In this document: one piece after another, positions 13,201 through 25,546 of the stretch
How positions within the stretch are numbered: the first letter of the stretch is position 1
Layout: every line of letters begins with the position of its first letter
From: Loxodes magnus
Taxonomy: Eukaryota > Ciliophora > Karyorelictea > Loxodida > Loxodidae
NCBI GenBank assembly: GCA_946699065.1
Contig: CAMPDV010000044.1
Span: forward strand, 186,001-250,000
Reading direction: 5' to 3'
DNA: 64,000 nucleotides
Made by a program: the position numbers and the translations under genes
The notes under the pieces: model-generated
Seen by the model: only the letters and a program-made list of their open reading frames with translations
The model's database searches: none
Told to the model about the DNA's origin: nothing

Positions 13201-13529
13201 TAGTATTCAACAATCTTAAGCATGTTTCTTATAATCACTTTAGCATGCACAACTACTAAACCTACAAAAATTAATATTATACTTAAGTTTATAATCCTCA
13301 GTATCTGATGATCTATGCTATGTCTAAGCGTATTTAATCGTTTACTAATTTAAACCTATAATTTATAATAGCAGGCTATAATTCAGCATTCAACTACATA
13401 TTTGACTATAATGGTAGTGATATTATAATACATATTCAATAAATTGCTTTAGTAGAGATAAGGAAAATTAAATCTATTATCTTTAAATAAGCAAAACTGG
13501 TAATTAGTTATTAGCTAACTATTTAAAAA
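10262..13529. other. Gene-poor region of 3.3 kb
   Basis: Strongly AT-rich. Plus-strand open frames exist (10561 onwards; 12164 to about 12650, the latter becoming one Lys/Gln/Leu-rich frame if a 25-nt GTAAGG...AAAG intron is removed). None has a recognisable domain, and with TGA as the only stop they are not convincing. No tRNA or mobile-element signal seen. Confidence 0.4.
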
Positions 13530-15659
13530 ATGAAATAGGAAGAGTTATAAGATAATTAATAGATTGAACTTAATTCTCATAAGACGAACGAAGAATAGAA
13601 TCAGTTATAGATGGGTAATAATGTATAATTGCAGAATCTACCTCAGTTCAATAAAGAATCAGAAGATGAAAAAATTAAAAACAAAATAGTTAATTAAATG
13701 GTTGGTATTGGATTTGATGCTGTTTTAGTAAAAAATGTAATAGATAGAATGGGATTATTGGGTGAGAATGAATTAATTGAACTTTTATTATAAGATGATA
13801 ACTAAAAGTATGAGCATTAATTTAAGTCTTTTTAAGAAACTCAGAGTGAATGCATGTTTTGTGGCTTTGCAAAAGACAAACATGCATGAGAATAAAAGGG
13901 GATCTAGGTAGAAATTGAAAATACCATTGATTTGTTTAAAGAACATATAATTGGAACTTATGAAGAAAGGAATAATCCAAAGTAGCCTGAAAAATTATGC
14001 TAGATATGCTCCGAAAATAGATGAGAATCAGAATTTTTCGGTCTTAAATGTAGCCACTCGTTTTGTGTTCATTGTCTTGATTCTTATTTAACAGATAAGA
14101 TAATGTCGTCCTAATTTGAAAAAATATAATGTCCATTTCATGAATGTAAAGAAGTTTTTGAAAAAGAGGAAATTAAGAAATTAGTAGATGCTCAAACTTT
14201 CTAAAAGATGGATTATTTTAAGAAAAAGCAGAAGATGGATCAGGACCCTAATATCAAATGATGTCCTACTCCAAATTGCGATACTTTTGTCAAAGGAAAC
14301 AAAAGAAAGCCAAAATTAATTTGTCCTAAGTGTAATTAGGCTTTTTGCTTTAAATGTAATAGAAAATGACATGAAGATACTAGCTGTGAAAAAATAATCG
14401 AATCTGAATATAATAATTGAAAAGCTGGCAAGCTAATTTAGAACTGTCCTCGTTGTAAAAGAAGAATATAAAAAATATCTGGCTGTCCTCATATGAAATG
14501 TATCTGCAAATACGAATTTTGCTTTCATTGTAGATGTGGTTGATATGAATTCCACTACGCTAATTGTCCAACAGCTTAGCAAATGTATCCACATTTAAAA
14601 ATAAACAAAATATTATAAAATAAAAAGATCCATGGATGTTTCAGATTCCCACTGATGTTACTATTTTCAATAGTTTTCTATCCAATTTTTTTTATCCTTT
14701 TATTAATATTTTTATTCCCATGCTTAGCAGTGAATAATTTAAAATCATTTTATAGAATGTGCTTTTCAAGAAATATGTACAACAAATATAGAAAATCTTG
14801 CTGGTTTTGCATGTGAAATACGATATTTGGGTTTCTCCTATTCTTTGTAGTATTAAGTTTAGACCCTCTTTTCTTCGTAATTCTTTTGATTATCTATTTT
14901 ATATACTATAGCTATCAATCTGTGAGAACTACCTCTTGCAAATTGCTTCATATCTTCCATCTTTGCATGTGTACCAATGTTATTTCAGAATAAGATATAT
15001 ACAAAACTGAAAATGAATAGAGTAACTAGAAGGAAGCTATTTAAATAGTAGAACTTTAAAGGAATTAAGTATAGTACAGCATTGAACTTGAAATAATCCC
15101 TAGGGAGCCAATTCAATTACAATAATAAGAAGTCAGGGAAATCTCCAAAATTAACAGTGAAAACAGTGCTTTTGTTATTGAAATAAGTGAAAACAAGCAA
15201 CCTTAGCTTACTCACCTCGAAGTCTCGATAAATAAAGAGCTTGGATAGGATGTATTGATTTAATAACTTATAACTTTTTATCTTTTTAACCTTTTTTTCT
15301 TCTAAGCTCAATAGTAAAGGCTAATAGTCTCATGTTATAATATGATTACTGTTAGACAGGCTAGTGGAGTATAGTCTAGCAATTAAAGGCATAAATTGGT
15401 TTTTACTTATGAATTTGATTTAATTATAAGCATTTAATCATTATTCTAGTAGAATATATAGATACTTTATCTAAACGCAGCAACTAAAAGGAATTTTCAT
15501 TAAGAAGAGTAAATAAATGGATTGTAACTCATTAAGATGGAATTAAGCAAGAGTAATAAATAAACTAAAAGGGTAAGAAATTAATAGCTAATAGTTTGCT
15601 CATTCAGAGTAAATAAATTAAAGATAAATGCTTCTAAAGAAGAGCCTAAATTTATATGA
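13530..15659 (+). CDS. RBR (RING-IBR-RING) E3 ubiquitin ligase with C-terminal membrane segments
   Basis: Seen in order: acidic Gln-rich N-terminus; RING1 from about residue 158 (CQIC...CSHSFCVHC...CPFHEC); IBR with CPTPNC, CPKC, FCFKCNRKWHEDTSC; RING2 with NCPRCK and GCPHMKC, whose first Cys aligns with the catalytic thioester Cys of RBR ligases; two hydrophobic stretches at about 372-402 and 431-460; a hydrophilic tail. Several conserved Trp, including the IBR KWHE Trp, are TGA. RBR enzymes take ubiquitin from an E2 onto the RING2 Cys, then onto substrates; the membrane segments suggest an organelle-anchored ligase (inference). The 3' end is uncertain: the frame runs to the TGA at 15657-15659 through an odd hydrophobic stretch after about residue 580, so an unrecognised intron or an earlier end near 15.26 kb is possible. 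Confidence 0.88.
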
Positions 15660-16976
15660 ATATAAACGGTATAAGAAGTTATATGCAGAAGTTTTAGTGC
15701 TTTAGAAGATTATATGGAAAGATAAATCTTAAAGGAGAAATAGCCTTTATCAATTTTAATGCTTAAATGTTAATAATTCGCTGATATTAAAAGTCTAAAA
15801 TAATATAAAGTCTATTTGTACATTTTCTGAAATATTAAAGGATATAAATTGTTTAAATACTTTAATAAAGGAATGAGTCTGACTGCAGAAAGAACAGAGT
15901 AATACTAAGATTTAAAGAGAAGTACTAAAAGACAAATGAAAACATTCCAATTATATTTGAACCTTAAAATAAATGACTGGTTATATCCTTTTGAAGTTTA
16001 AATAAAAGTATTTGTTCACCTTAAGATATTAAAATAATAATAAATACCTAAAATATTTAACAGAAACAATTCACATTCAGAAACATAAATTAACTTTCTC
16101 TTCACCATTAATTGAAAGTGCAATTAAACAGTGATTTATTATCCCTAAAATGCATAAAATCAATCTTCAGCAGTTAAAAAAACTATATAAAAAGATAGGA
16201 CTTTGGTAGTATTAATTAGAAAAAGCAATTTATTTATAATCCTATTTTAATAAATTCTACTTAAACTAATATTTTATTAAAGATACTATCAATATGTAAA
16301 CGAATAACTTCTAGTGAACTATAGTAGAAGTGATTATAAAATTAGCAAAGAAATACTTATAAGAAGAGATAGTTAGAATTATAACTAGAATAACTAATAC
16401 TTAAACCCTAATACTTTCATCAATCTTAGTATTTTAGACACTAAAGCTAGCCATAAACTAATGTGATTTCTCATTGAATAAAAACTTATAAACAGTTAAA
16501 AAATTTAACTCTAAATATAGACAATAACCTTTATCTTTATAGCATTTTTTCTAGTTTATCTTAAACATAATGTTTTAAAAGCATCATAAGAAGTACGTTC
16601 AATAAATAAAAAAGTAAAATCTATAAAAAGTTTATTAAATTACATTATATTAAAAACACTTTGAAGGTAACTAAGAATGTTCAGTAATTTAACCTTCTTT
16701 AGATTTACTTTATCACATAGAAATTTATTTTGCCTTTTTTATGCCATTTTCATAACCCTTACTTTTTTTGACTTGGCTTTTTCAAGTTGAAGAGTTAAAA
16801 TAATAGAAGAAGTTTAGCATGATAAATAAAAGTTTTCCATAGTGTTACCTCTTTAGAATTTTAAAGTTAAATATAGATTTCTTTCTATCAAAGTACACAT
16901 CTAAACTCTCATAGATATAAAGAGTATTCATTATGCTAATTTTGTGTCTTAATGGTTAATAAAAATAGTAAAGACA
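15660..16976. other. Intergenic stretch
   Basis: AT-rich spacer of 1.3 kb between two plus-strand genes. No gene, RNA or repeat that I can support. Confidence 0.5.
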
Positions 16977-19900
16977 ATGTCACAATAAAATAATTAGTAG
17001 AATAAAGCAGTTAAGTAAGCAAACGTATCAACTGAAGAGTTTTAAAAAGGCAAGCAAAGATCTATGAGTCATTTTAATGAGCAAGCTGAACTGAATACAG
17101 AGCAAAAGGAAACAGTTGGTAATATATAAGAAGATTCTATCTATTCTAAATTCTAGAAAAGTAGAGGATCTAGAATAATCTAGCTTACTAGAAAAACAGA
17201 AAGAGGTTTCAGTAGCAGAATATAAAAGTCTGACACTTTTATGAGCTAGGATTTTTTTAAATTTTCAGTTAGCAAGAATTCTTTACCAATTCCAGATTAA
17301 TTCTAAGAACTACCAGTTTTGGAAAAAGCTTCTAATTGGTTCTTTTTAGAGACATTTTAGAATTTAAACGAAGTGGAATTTAGACTTCTTAACACCATTG
17401 CATTCTGGAATGGTAAGGATAAAATTATTTATAGGTAATATTGAATTTTGGGTATTTACCAACTCTAAAGGGATAGTTAAAAAGAAGAAAGAAAGAAACA
17501 AGAACTTGCAAGCTATTTTCAACTACTTTTCTAATTAAGCTGGTTGTAAAATAAGGTACCAAGATATTATTGAAGCTTAATTAAGCTATAAAAACGAAAT
17601 TTTGCACAAAAATATTTGATTTAACGAACAAGATAGGGAAGATGGAAGTTAAAATCTGCTAGAGAAGCTGAAGGTATTTGATTAATTATATAGAAATTCT
17701 AAGAAAAAGTTGCGTTTGTTCATGATATCTAGAAGGATAAGAAGCGTTCTCTCAATCTTTTTCAGCTTTTTAATTTATTTCAGAATGAGAAAGAAATATT
17801 GAACATACGTCTAATTATAGAGTTTGAAGAGTCAAGACAGGTATAAGGACAAAGCAAGCTAATGTGCATATTTCAACTGGATGAGAGTTCGAATAAAAGT
17901 ACTTATTAGGTTTTTAAACTCTTAGTAACTGAAATTTAATCTAAGATCGTGTAACAAATAGACTAGTATAAAAAATTTCCCTCTTATGATGAAAATCTAA
18001 ACCAACAGATCTAAAAGCAGTCAAGCTAGTTTATTAAGATTTTCCAAAAGTAGCATAACGAAAAAGTTATATGAGCAGAATTGAAATTTATGAAAGATTT
18101 GAATGAGCAAGTTTATTTTCTGGGAGCTAAAAGAATTTATACTATTCCTGTATGTACTCAAAAGGTATCTGAAGTAAAAATAGTCTAGGAAACAAACGAA
18201 GATCTTACAACTGTTGGTATTAAACCTACATATTGCAAAGGAGATTTCTGCAATTACATTATTTCAGCTTTTAAGGACAGTTCACGATAAAAGAACAAAT
18301 TTAATCTTCTTTCTAAAAACAAGAACAAGTTTTAAATACTACTGCATACCATAGAAAAGGCAAGGGAAAACTAATAAGCAATTAACTATCTGCTTTGAAA
18401 GAAAAATATAAGAACTGCTGAAAATTAGTTTACTAATGTAAATGAATTAACGAAATTTGAGAACTTCTTCAAGAATGACTAACCTCGACTTCACAAATCA
18501 AAGTACTATAAGTAGGTTGATGTTTGTAAAAAGTGCTATATAGTATATCAGATAATCTAGAGAGAGTTTAACGAAATTGTTTAATATACTCAAAAGAGAC
18601 AGCAAACTAGTGTTAGCTAGATAAATTCTTCAGTCTTCACTTAAGGTTAATCAATATCATAATAGTCTTCTATAATTAATAATGGAAAGAAGAATTATAA
18701 ATAGTAATGCACTGATGAGTTGAGTAGTCTTAATTTATATCTACCAGGATAAACGTATAATAACGAAAGGCGGAGAAACTAAAGATAAAGTTCATAAACA
18801 TCTAGAAACTTTGGACTTAGCTCAGAATTATTATAGCAAAGTTCTGATAAATTAACAAGAATTAGCAGGAGTAAAAAAGGTTCTATAAGTAACTTACTTA
18901 GTACAGATTGAGGTAACAATTCTTCATCTAAGTAGTTCACATCTAATCTAAGTACATAAAATTTAACTAGCAAAACATTTGAAAGTGAGTCTAAACTTAA
19001 TATACAAAGAAAAATATAACTTCTCAGCTTAGGAGTACCTATTAAAGACTAGAAGTTCAAATAAGTTAAAGTATAAGAAGAAGAGTCTTTATCCTTGGAT
19101 TTACATAAAAAATATATCTTCAATAGAAAGGAATCATTTGGAAAGCGCTACTCTATCATTTTAAATAAGCAGTAGTAATTCTAGTTAACTAAATAGCTTT
19201 AAATAGTGAAGCAGCAATTTAGTACTAAAAACACGTAGTTTAAAGAATAGAAAAATATTTTACAACTTCCAGTAATTAGAGCAAGCTTAAATAATGTCTT
19301 TGCTAAAAGATTAAATTTGTAGTTAAAGAAAGGAGAACCTTAAACCATTAATGAAGAAGATCTTGTTAAGCCAAATTATGATCATAAGGAGGAAATAAAA
19401 TATTTATTTCATATGGAAGAAAAAATACGGAAAATTCCATCTCATAGATAGTTAGCTCCGAAAATGAAAGTATATGAAATTCAAGAAGATAAGAATAAAG
19501 TACCTTTCAATAAAATTTAAACTAAAGTATACTGTGAATAATTCCATTTCGACTATGAAGTGCTAAAAGATTCCAAAATATTTATATATGATAATCTTAC
19601 AGCTTTTCCTTATAGAATATTTCTTTCAAATTAAGTTTGGAGCTAGAAATAAAACTTATACTAGAATAAAAGTTTCTAGCAGCAAATATTCGAAACATGC
19701 CAGCTAGTTATTGTGGTTCATGATCTTTTTGATAACTTTATACAGATTAATGAATTCTTTCAAGAGTACTGCAAAGAATACGAGCTAGATAAGCATATTA
19801 TTTTAACTTGAAACTATCCTGGATAAGCTTATACTACTTTTGACGAAGATGACTAACTTGACAATTTTTTGCTAGCAGAATGTTTAGATGCTCTAATATT

Positions 19901-20829
19901 CAAAATCTATAACAAACCTTATATTGACATTACTCATAACGGGATTAAAATTATAACTATAGGAGCAGGAGTAAATATTCTATCTTAATGGTTAATGAAA
20001 AGTTAAACTGAGTTCAAAGATAAGATTCATGCTCTGATAGCAATAAATCCAATATTTTACCCTGACAAATTTTTGAAAGATGTTTTGGAGCAAGCATTAT
20101 TAGAGATAAAAGAGTCAGGAAACCTTGAGCTTATAGAATTCTATTTTTAGAACTAAATGATTTCCTCCACTTTCGATGCAAAAGAGATGTAGAAAAAAAA
20201 CCCTATTACTTTATTAGGAAGGCAAAAGCTAATATTGGGTCTAATAAACAGTATTAACTGTATGCAATTGCTAGAATAAATCTAGATACCTGTCATTTTT
20301 ATAAGCTCAAAGCTTAATTAATTCATACTTAAAAGTACTGTTGAAGAAATTGTTGACAAACGATTGAAATTTCGAAAGGAAAGCCTAAACAAAAATTTTT
20401 GGTTTTAAAGATAGTAAAAGAATTTAGGTAGCAATTTTTAAGTAATACAAGAATAAAAAACTTGCAGCTTAACCTCCTTAATTCATTTATAAGGAGGACA
20501 TAATCTCATATATGACTGTAAATAAGAGCTCTATAAAATACTTGGCATGTTCTGCAAAATTAAATATATGCCATAAGAAGAAACTTTCTGGAAGTAAGTT
20601 TAGTTATCTATTTAGACACTTTGGGTAATTCATTAAGAAAACTAAATACTAAAAAGAAAAGAAGATGAAAGCATCTAAAAGCAAGGGAAGCAAAAATATG
20701 GAAGATTCTTTTGAATAAAAAATTTTAAATTAGGCAGAACAAAATGAAGATCGTAATAAAAGAAGAACTTCAACACTTATGAGCAACTTTAAATTAGGAG
20801 TTTAATTACAATAGAGTGAAGAGCAATGA
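16977..20829 (+). CDS. Large protein with alpha/beta-hydrolase-like C-terminal domain
   Basis: Protein of 1262 residues. Seen: disordered Gln/Ser-rich N-terminus; a mixed helical region (about 110-520) with no recognised domain; a Ser/Asn/Gln-rich linker (about 530-800); an alpha/beta-hydrolase-like fold from about 890, with VIVVHDLFDN (strand and oxyanion region), NYPGQ, the nucleophile-elbow region IGAGVN, and GGHN where the catalytic His belongs. The elbow has Ala/Gly where GxSxG would put Ser, and the acid position looks like Asn, so hydrolase activity is doubtful. A Lys/Ser/Glu-rich tail follows. Introns: 17413-17434 (22 nt), 17674-17693 (20 nt), 20594-20615 (22 nt). Spliced length is exactly 1263 codons with TGA stop; the first two introns compensate each other's frame. 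Confidence 0.8.
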
Positions 20830-21167
20830 GAGATGGAAAATTTTATGTAAATACACTTATTATTAATTTATACTTCTAATGTATCATCCTATTCATATAT
20901 CTCCTTCACTAACTTTATTAATCCAATAAACTTTAACAATTCTATTTTTTAAATATACTGATAACTGATAAATTATTTTTATTAAAGGAATTACTTTACA
21001 TACTAAGGCATTTTGATATAATAATGGGATATCTAAAATATATTTAAATACCTACAATAGAAATAGTCTGTAAGTAGTAAAATATAGAAATAAGGTTTAG
21101 ATGCATTAAGGGATAAGTTTTAATAGCTTATAAAAGTAAAGCTTAGATTTAAAGAAAATTAATTACA
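20830..21167. other. Convergent intergenic region
   Basis: 338 bp between the 3' ends of the hydrolase-like gene (+) and the Arl8 gene (-). Nothing recognisable. Confidence 0.5.
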
Positions 21168-21719
21168 TCACTTTCTCTTTTCAACTGAACTTAGCCATTT
21201 CAGAGTAGTGTCGATATTATTTTGGCTTTTACAGCTCACACTGTAGCATGCTATTTATCTTCCGTAAATTTTGTCTAAACTTAAAGCCTAAATTAATTCC
21301 TCCTCTGTCAGAGCTCCCTCTAAATCATTTTTATTTCCTAACACTAGAAGAGGAATGCCACTTAGTGATGGGTAACTCATTAATGAATGTAGCTGTTATT
21401 TACCTAAATCCATGTTTCCATAATCAGCTGAATCACAAATAAAAATAATGCAGTCAACTTTTCGGCAATATTTTTCCCAGCTCTCTCTAAATCTTGGCTA
21501 TCCTCCAAGATCCCATATCTTTAATTCAGTTTTTCCCTTTTTCACAGTTTTATAGTTAAAGCCAATGGTAGGAATTGTATCTTCATCATATTGAGAAGTG
21601 GAGAGTAGATTAACGAAAGTAGTCTTACCAGCATTTTAAATTCCAACTACAGAGATCTCCAATTCTTTAGCCCAGAACATTCCCTTGAGTCAGTTTAAGA
21701 TTTTTTGCCAAAGTCCCAT
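21168..21719 (-). CDS. ARL8: Arf-like small GTPase Arl8
   Basis: 183 residues, intronless, close to the usual 186 of Arl8. Seen: N-terminal amphipathic helix, P-loop GIQNAGKTT, switch I IPTIGFN, switch [20 protein letters not shown]4 GNKNDL, G5 SCKS, and an ending NIDTTLKWL close to the Arl8 NIDITLQWL. The switch-II Gln is encoded by TAG and the P-loop Gln by TAA. TGA encodes one N-terminal Trp. Arl8 recruits kinesin and tethering factors to lysosomes and late endosomes in animals and plants. A similar role is expected here, perhaps on digestive vacuoles (inference). Unlike animal Arl8, which starts M-I/L-A-L and is N-acetylated, this one starts MGLW, so Gly2 could be myristoylated as in Arf. 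Confidence 0.95.
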
Positions 21720-22114
21720 TTTATTTTGGTATTTTATAAGGATGAAAAATAGCAAAATAATAATTTCCTTTATAAGATAAGCTCAGAATTTCAAATCAAA
21801 CTAAGCATTTTTTATTCTTTTTCTATCTTATATTTCATCCTCTTTTAGTATACTACGATACTCTATAAGTATCATTACAGTTTAGATCTAACTTCTTTTA
21901 TTTACTCTATAAAGTTAAATATATACAATCAGCTAAATCTTAATAATCAGATAGTTTCTAAAGCAAATAGAGTGGCCTTCATGTATTTTTAGCTTCATAT
22001 GATAAGGTGTACTTTTCCCTTAATTTAGATTTACAAAATATATTAAAAGTTGATTTTAAAAGCAGAAAATGTAGGGTTGAAAGACTAATTTATTAAAAGC
22101 TCTCTAGTAAAGGA
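21720..22114. other. Divergent intergenic region
   Basis: 395 bp between Arl8 (-) and the ATG16-like gene (+), likely holding both promoters. The end nearest the ATG16 start has an in-frame open stretch (about 20 codons), so that gene could begin slightly upstream. Confidence 0.4.
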
Positions 22115-23815
22115 ATGAAAGCTAGACTAAAAAGTATATAACCTGAATATAAGAAAGTAAGTCTTTAATTAAGGAAACTATTTATAGAACCAAGTGATTC
22201 AACTCAAATTCTAAATCTCTTTGCTCTTGCATGAAGTTAGCTAGTAAAATGGCTCAAATAAAGGTTCTAATAAACAGAACGAAAAAATTCAGTAGCTTGA
22301 AAAGGAGAAAATGTAGCTTCAGCAAGCTCAATCTGTAAATGAAAATAAAATAGTAAAGCTAATGCAAGAGGTAATACCTTCATTTAGAATGAGATGCTTT
22401 AAAAGAAACTATAAAAGAAAAAGCAAAAGATACTTAAACTAAAGAATGATAAGCTAGAGTTTGAATCCTTAGATTCTGATTTAAACGAGCTTATTAAAAC
22501 TTAAAACTTGAAAATCCAAATTTTTGAGAAAGAAAACCTTTCATTAAGAGAAACAAATGATTGCTATCTAAAGAATTATCTGGAAATGAAGGAATAAGAA
22601 TATATTTCTGGTCTCGAGCTTTTAAATATAAAGCAGAAATATAATGAAGAAATAATGAATCTAAACTAGTAATTAGATGAAGAAAAATAAGAAAACTAGA
22701 ATTTAAAGACAATAATAGCTTGCTTAAAACTGTAGAATAGAAAAACACTCATGGAAGAAATATACCCTAATTAGGAAAGCGATAAGTAAGAAGATGATCT
22801 AAGTCTTTAAGCTGATAGGTTTATTCATAGATCAGCTAGTGTGGCAGTCAATCCTATTTCTAGCAAATCTTCAATTTAAGAAGTACAAAAATGTTTGGGG
22901 AGTTTATCGGATAAAGTAAGAGTACACAATAGAGAAGTTACAAGTTTAGAATACAATTATGATGGCAATGTTTTAGTTACTGCTGGAGGAGATAATTTGA
23001 TAAAAGTATGAAGTAGTTCATAAATGTAATTAACGAAATCATTAAGTTAATGTACTAGTATTCCTCTAGACATTTCAATTAACACAGATGCTGAAATTAT
23101 TTTAGCAGGCACTTCTAATTCTTAATGTCTTTTGTTCAAAAATTATAAACTTCTTCATACGATGAATGGACACTCTAAATCTGTTTAAGCTGTAAAACTA
23201 GATAATACATCAAAGATTTCAATAACTGGAAGTTAAGACTTCACTATTCGATTATGAGATAACATTACTGGAAACGTACTTTAGAGCATTAAATGTCCAA
23301 GTTCATGTTATGCATTAACAAACTATAATACACAAATTCTAAGTGGACATAAAGATGGAGCTTTTCGAAGTTCTGATAGAATGTCAGGTAATGTTTTACT
23401 TTAGGGAAAAGCATAAACGAAATATAAATTTCAAGCGATGTAATTAATTGCATTAAGCCAACATCTGATGGATAATAAATACTTGTTAGTTCTAGGGATA
23501 ATTATCTGAGGATTATTGATATCAGAATGTGGAAAATTTCTCATTCCTTTTCTGACTAAAGTAAGAAAATTTATTCTATGTTTAGAACAAAAAATTCCTT
23601 ATGATTACTCTAAATGTGCATGGTCATATGATGAAAAATGCGTGCTGACTGGAACAACTCAAGGTTAAGTGATCATATGAAATGTGAACAAAAGAAATCC
23701 CAAAATTTTAAAGAAATTTCATGATTGTCCTATTGTAGCTGTTGCATGGAAACCTTGGTCAGATATAATTAGCTCAGTTGATTCTAAAGGATTCCTGATA
23801 TCCAATTATTATTGA
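22115..23815 (+). CDS. ATG16: ATG16-like autophagy protein (coiled coil + WD40)
   Basis: 536 residues. Seen: a coiled coil of about 190 residues, a Ser-rich linker, and a seven-blade WD40 C-terminus whose repeats follow the order of animal ATG16L1 (REVTSLEYN; GGDNLIKVW; HTMNGHSKSVQAVK; GSQDFTIRLWD; CYALT..QILSGHKDGAFR; LVSSRDNYLRIIDIR; CAWSYDEKCVLTGTTQGQVIIW; AVAWKP..ISSVDSKGFL). Four introns: 22157-22187 (31 nt), 22371-22387 (17), 23388-23404 (17), 23561-23585 (25). Each restores the frame; the spliced length is 537 codons ending in TGA where ATG16L1 also ends. ATG16 joins the ATG12-ATG5 conjugate and directs ATG8 lipidation. The N-terminal ATG5-binding helix is short or diverged. The nearby lysosomal-type Arl8 is probably coincidence. 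TGA encodes WD-type Trp residues. Confidence 0.9.
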
Positions 23816-25546
23816 GATGATATAGAAATATATAAAATGTAAATTATTATTTTGCTTTAAAGATTTTACTTTAAAGGTCTAAACTTTCAATAAGTAGCCA
23901 AAAGTCTAAAATAAATTTCCCCTAATCTTTTTTAAGTCATAAAAGCAACCTTCTTAAATATAATTATTTTGATAGAAATTCTTAATTTATAATAAAAGAT
24001 TACTATGGTGTAGTATTCATTTCCTTCTAATTTACCATGCTTAGAGCCTTTTCTTTATAACAAAATAATAAATTTCTAATTTTATTTTCAATTGTTATAT
24101 TATCCTTTAATCATTCTCCAGTTGGAAATAAGTATTTTCTCTTGTATAATCTAATTTATTCATTACCCAGAACGCTTTATTTCGAAAAATTTGAATTAAT
24201 TAGTATCCCATTATCATTATAATATCTTCCAAAATTATGAACAAAGCAAATATTAACTTATTCCTATTCGATTTACTTAGCATGTTGTTTTTGAATCGAA
24301 TTTTAATTATTTTCTAGTTTTTTATTTTGAATGTAAAATTTCACTCTTAAAGCATTATTTACCCTTCTATACAAAAATGTATTATAAACTTAAATCATAA
24401 AATTCTCAGAATCATAAAGCTAATTTTCTTTCCTTTTTGCAAATTACGTGATTCAAGTTTCTTATCAATTTCTATTTGAAGCATCTAAATTTACTTCTTC
24501 TATCGATATAGATCATCGAGCACTATAGCCAAGTAAGCATAACCTCTAAATAGTCTTAAAATGAAATTTTTTTTTAACTGGATAGTACTTAAAAAAATGT
24601 TAAGTATTATTTAGTTAAACTGAAATGGTAATTGAGTTAGCATTGGCATAGTATTTTAAATACTCTTTTAAAAATTGGCAAAATCTATCTGGTAAAGTGT
24701 TTAAGTAGTATTAGAGCATCTATCTAAATACTTTTTCTATAATTTGCTATTCAATTAATTCCAGATCTCACACTCCATTTTATGTTAAAAAACTCTTTGA
24801 TAATCACATTTAAAATAAGGTTAATTGTATAAAGCACTCTATTTATTAAGAAGTAGAAAGCTACTCTTTCAATGGCCTCTTGGTAATAAAATTAGTTTTA
24901 TTTAACTAATTTAGTAGCTTTTTTATATAAAATAGATGGTTAGCTTACTAATAAAAAGCTAATATTTAGTACCTTAATTAATTAAATTGTATTTAGACAC
25001 TTCATGGATCATAATGCTTCCTAACGCTAAATCATAGTAAATTCATATTGATGAATGCCAATTTCCTTGTTACTTGATACTTATAGCTACTACCATATTT
25101 ACCTAAAGTTATTATCTAGTGCTTTTGATTTCAAAAATACTTAAGTTATTAACAAATAATCAGTCCTAGCCTTTTTAGGACTATAAGATAATATAAAATA
25201 AGTATTTATAAAATTAGCTATTAATAGTCATAGGGTAATATAAGATTAAGAGCTGATAGAAGGAATTTAAAGATAGATAATTGTATTAATAGGAGAGAAG
25301 CTAAAGGGATATAACTTTAAAGCTAGTACTTAAAAAGTAAATTGAAGCTAGCTGTTATGATTATAGGCTCATAATAATAGATATCACTTAAGTGTATATA
25401 GCTTCTCTACCATTTACTTTATCTTAGGTTATAATGTTCCATCATAAAAGTGTAAACTTAGAAGGTTCTTTTGTATGCTGAATGAAGAGGAAAGTGAGTA
25501 ATATAAAAGATATAAAGTTATTAATTAAATTTAGGATAAAAATAAA
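23816..25546. other. Intergenic stretch
   Basis: 1.7 kb AT-rich spacer between the ATG16-like and clathrin light chain genes, both on the plus strand. No supported gene or RNA. Confidence 0.5.

Noticed and set aside
15117..15311. Minus-strand Lys-rich ORF over the 3' part of the RBR gene
   Set aside because: Overlaps the RBR reading frame on the other strand and has no features of its own. It could only matter if the RBR gene ends earlier than modelled.
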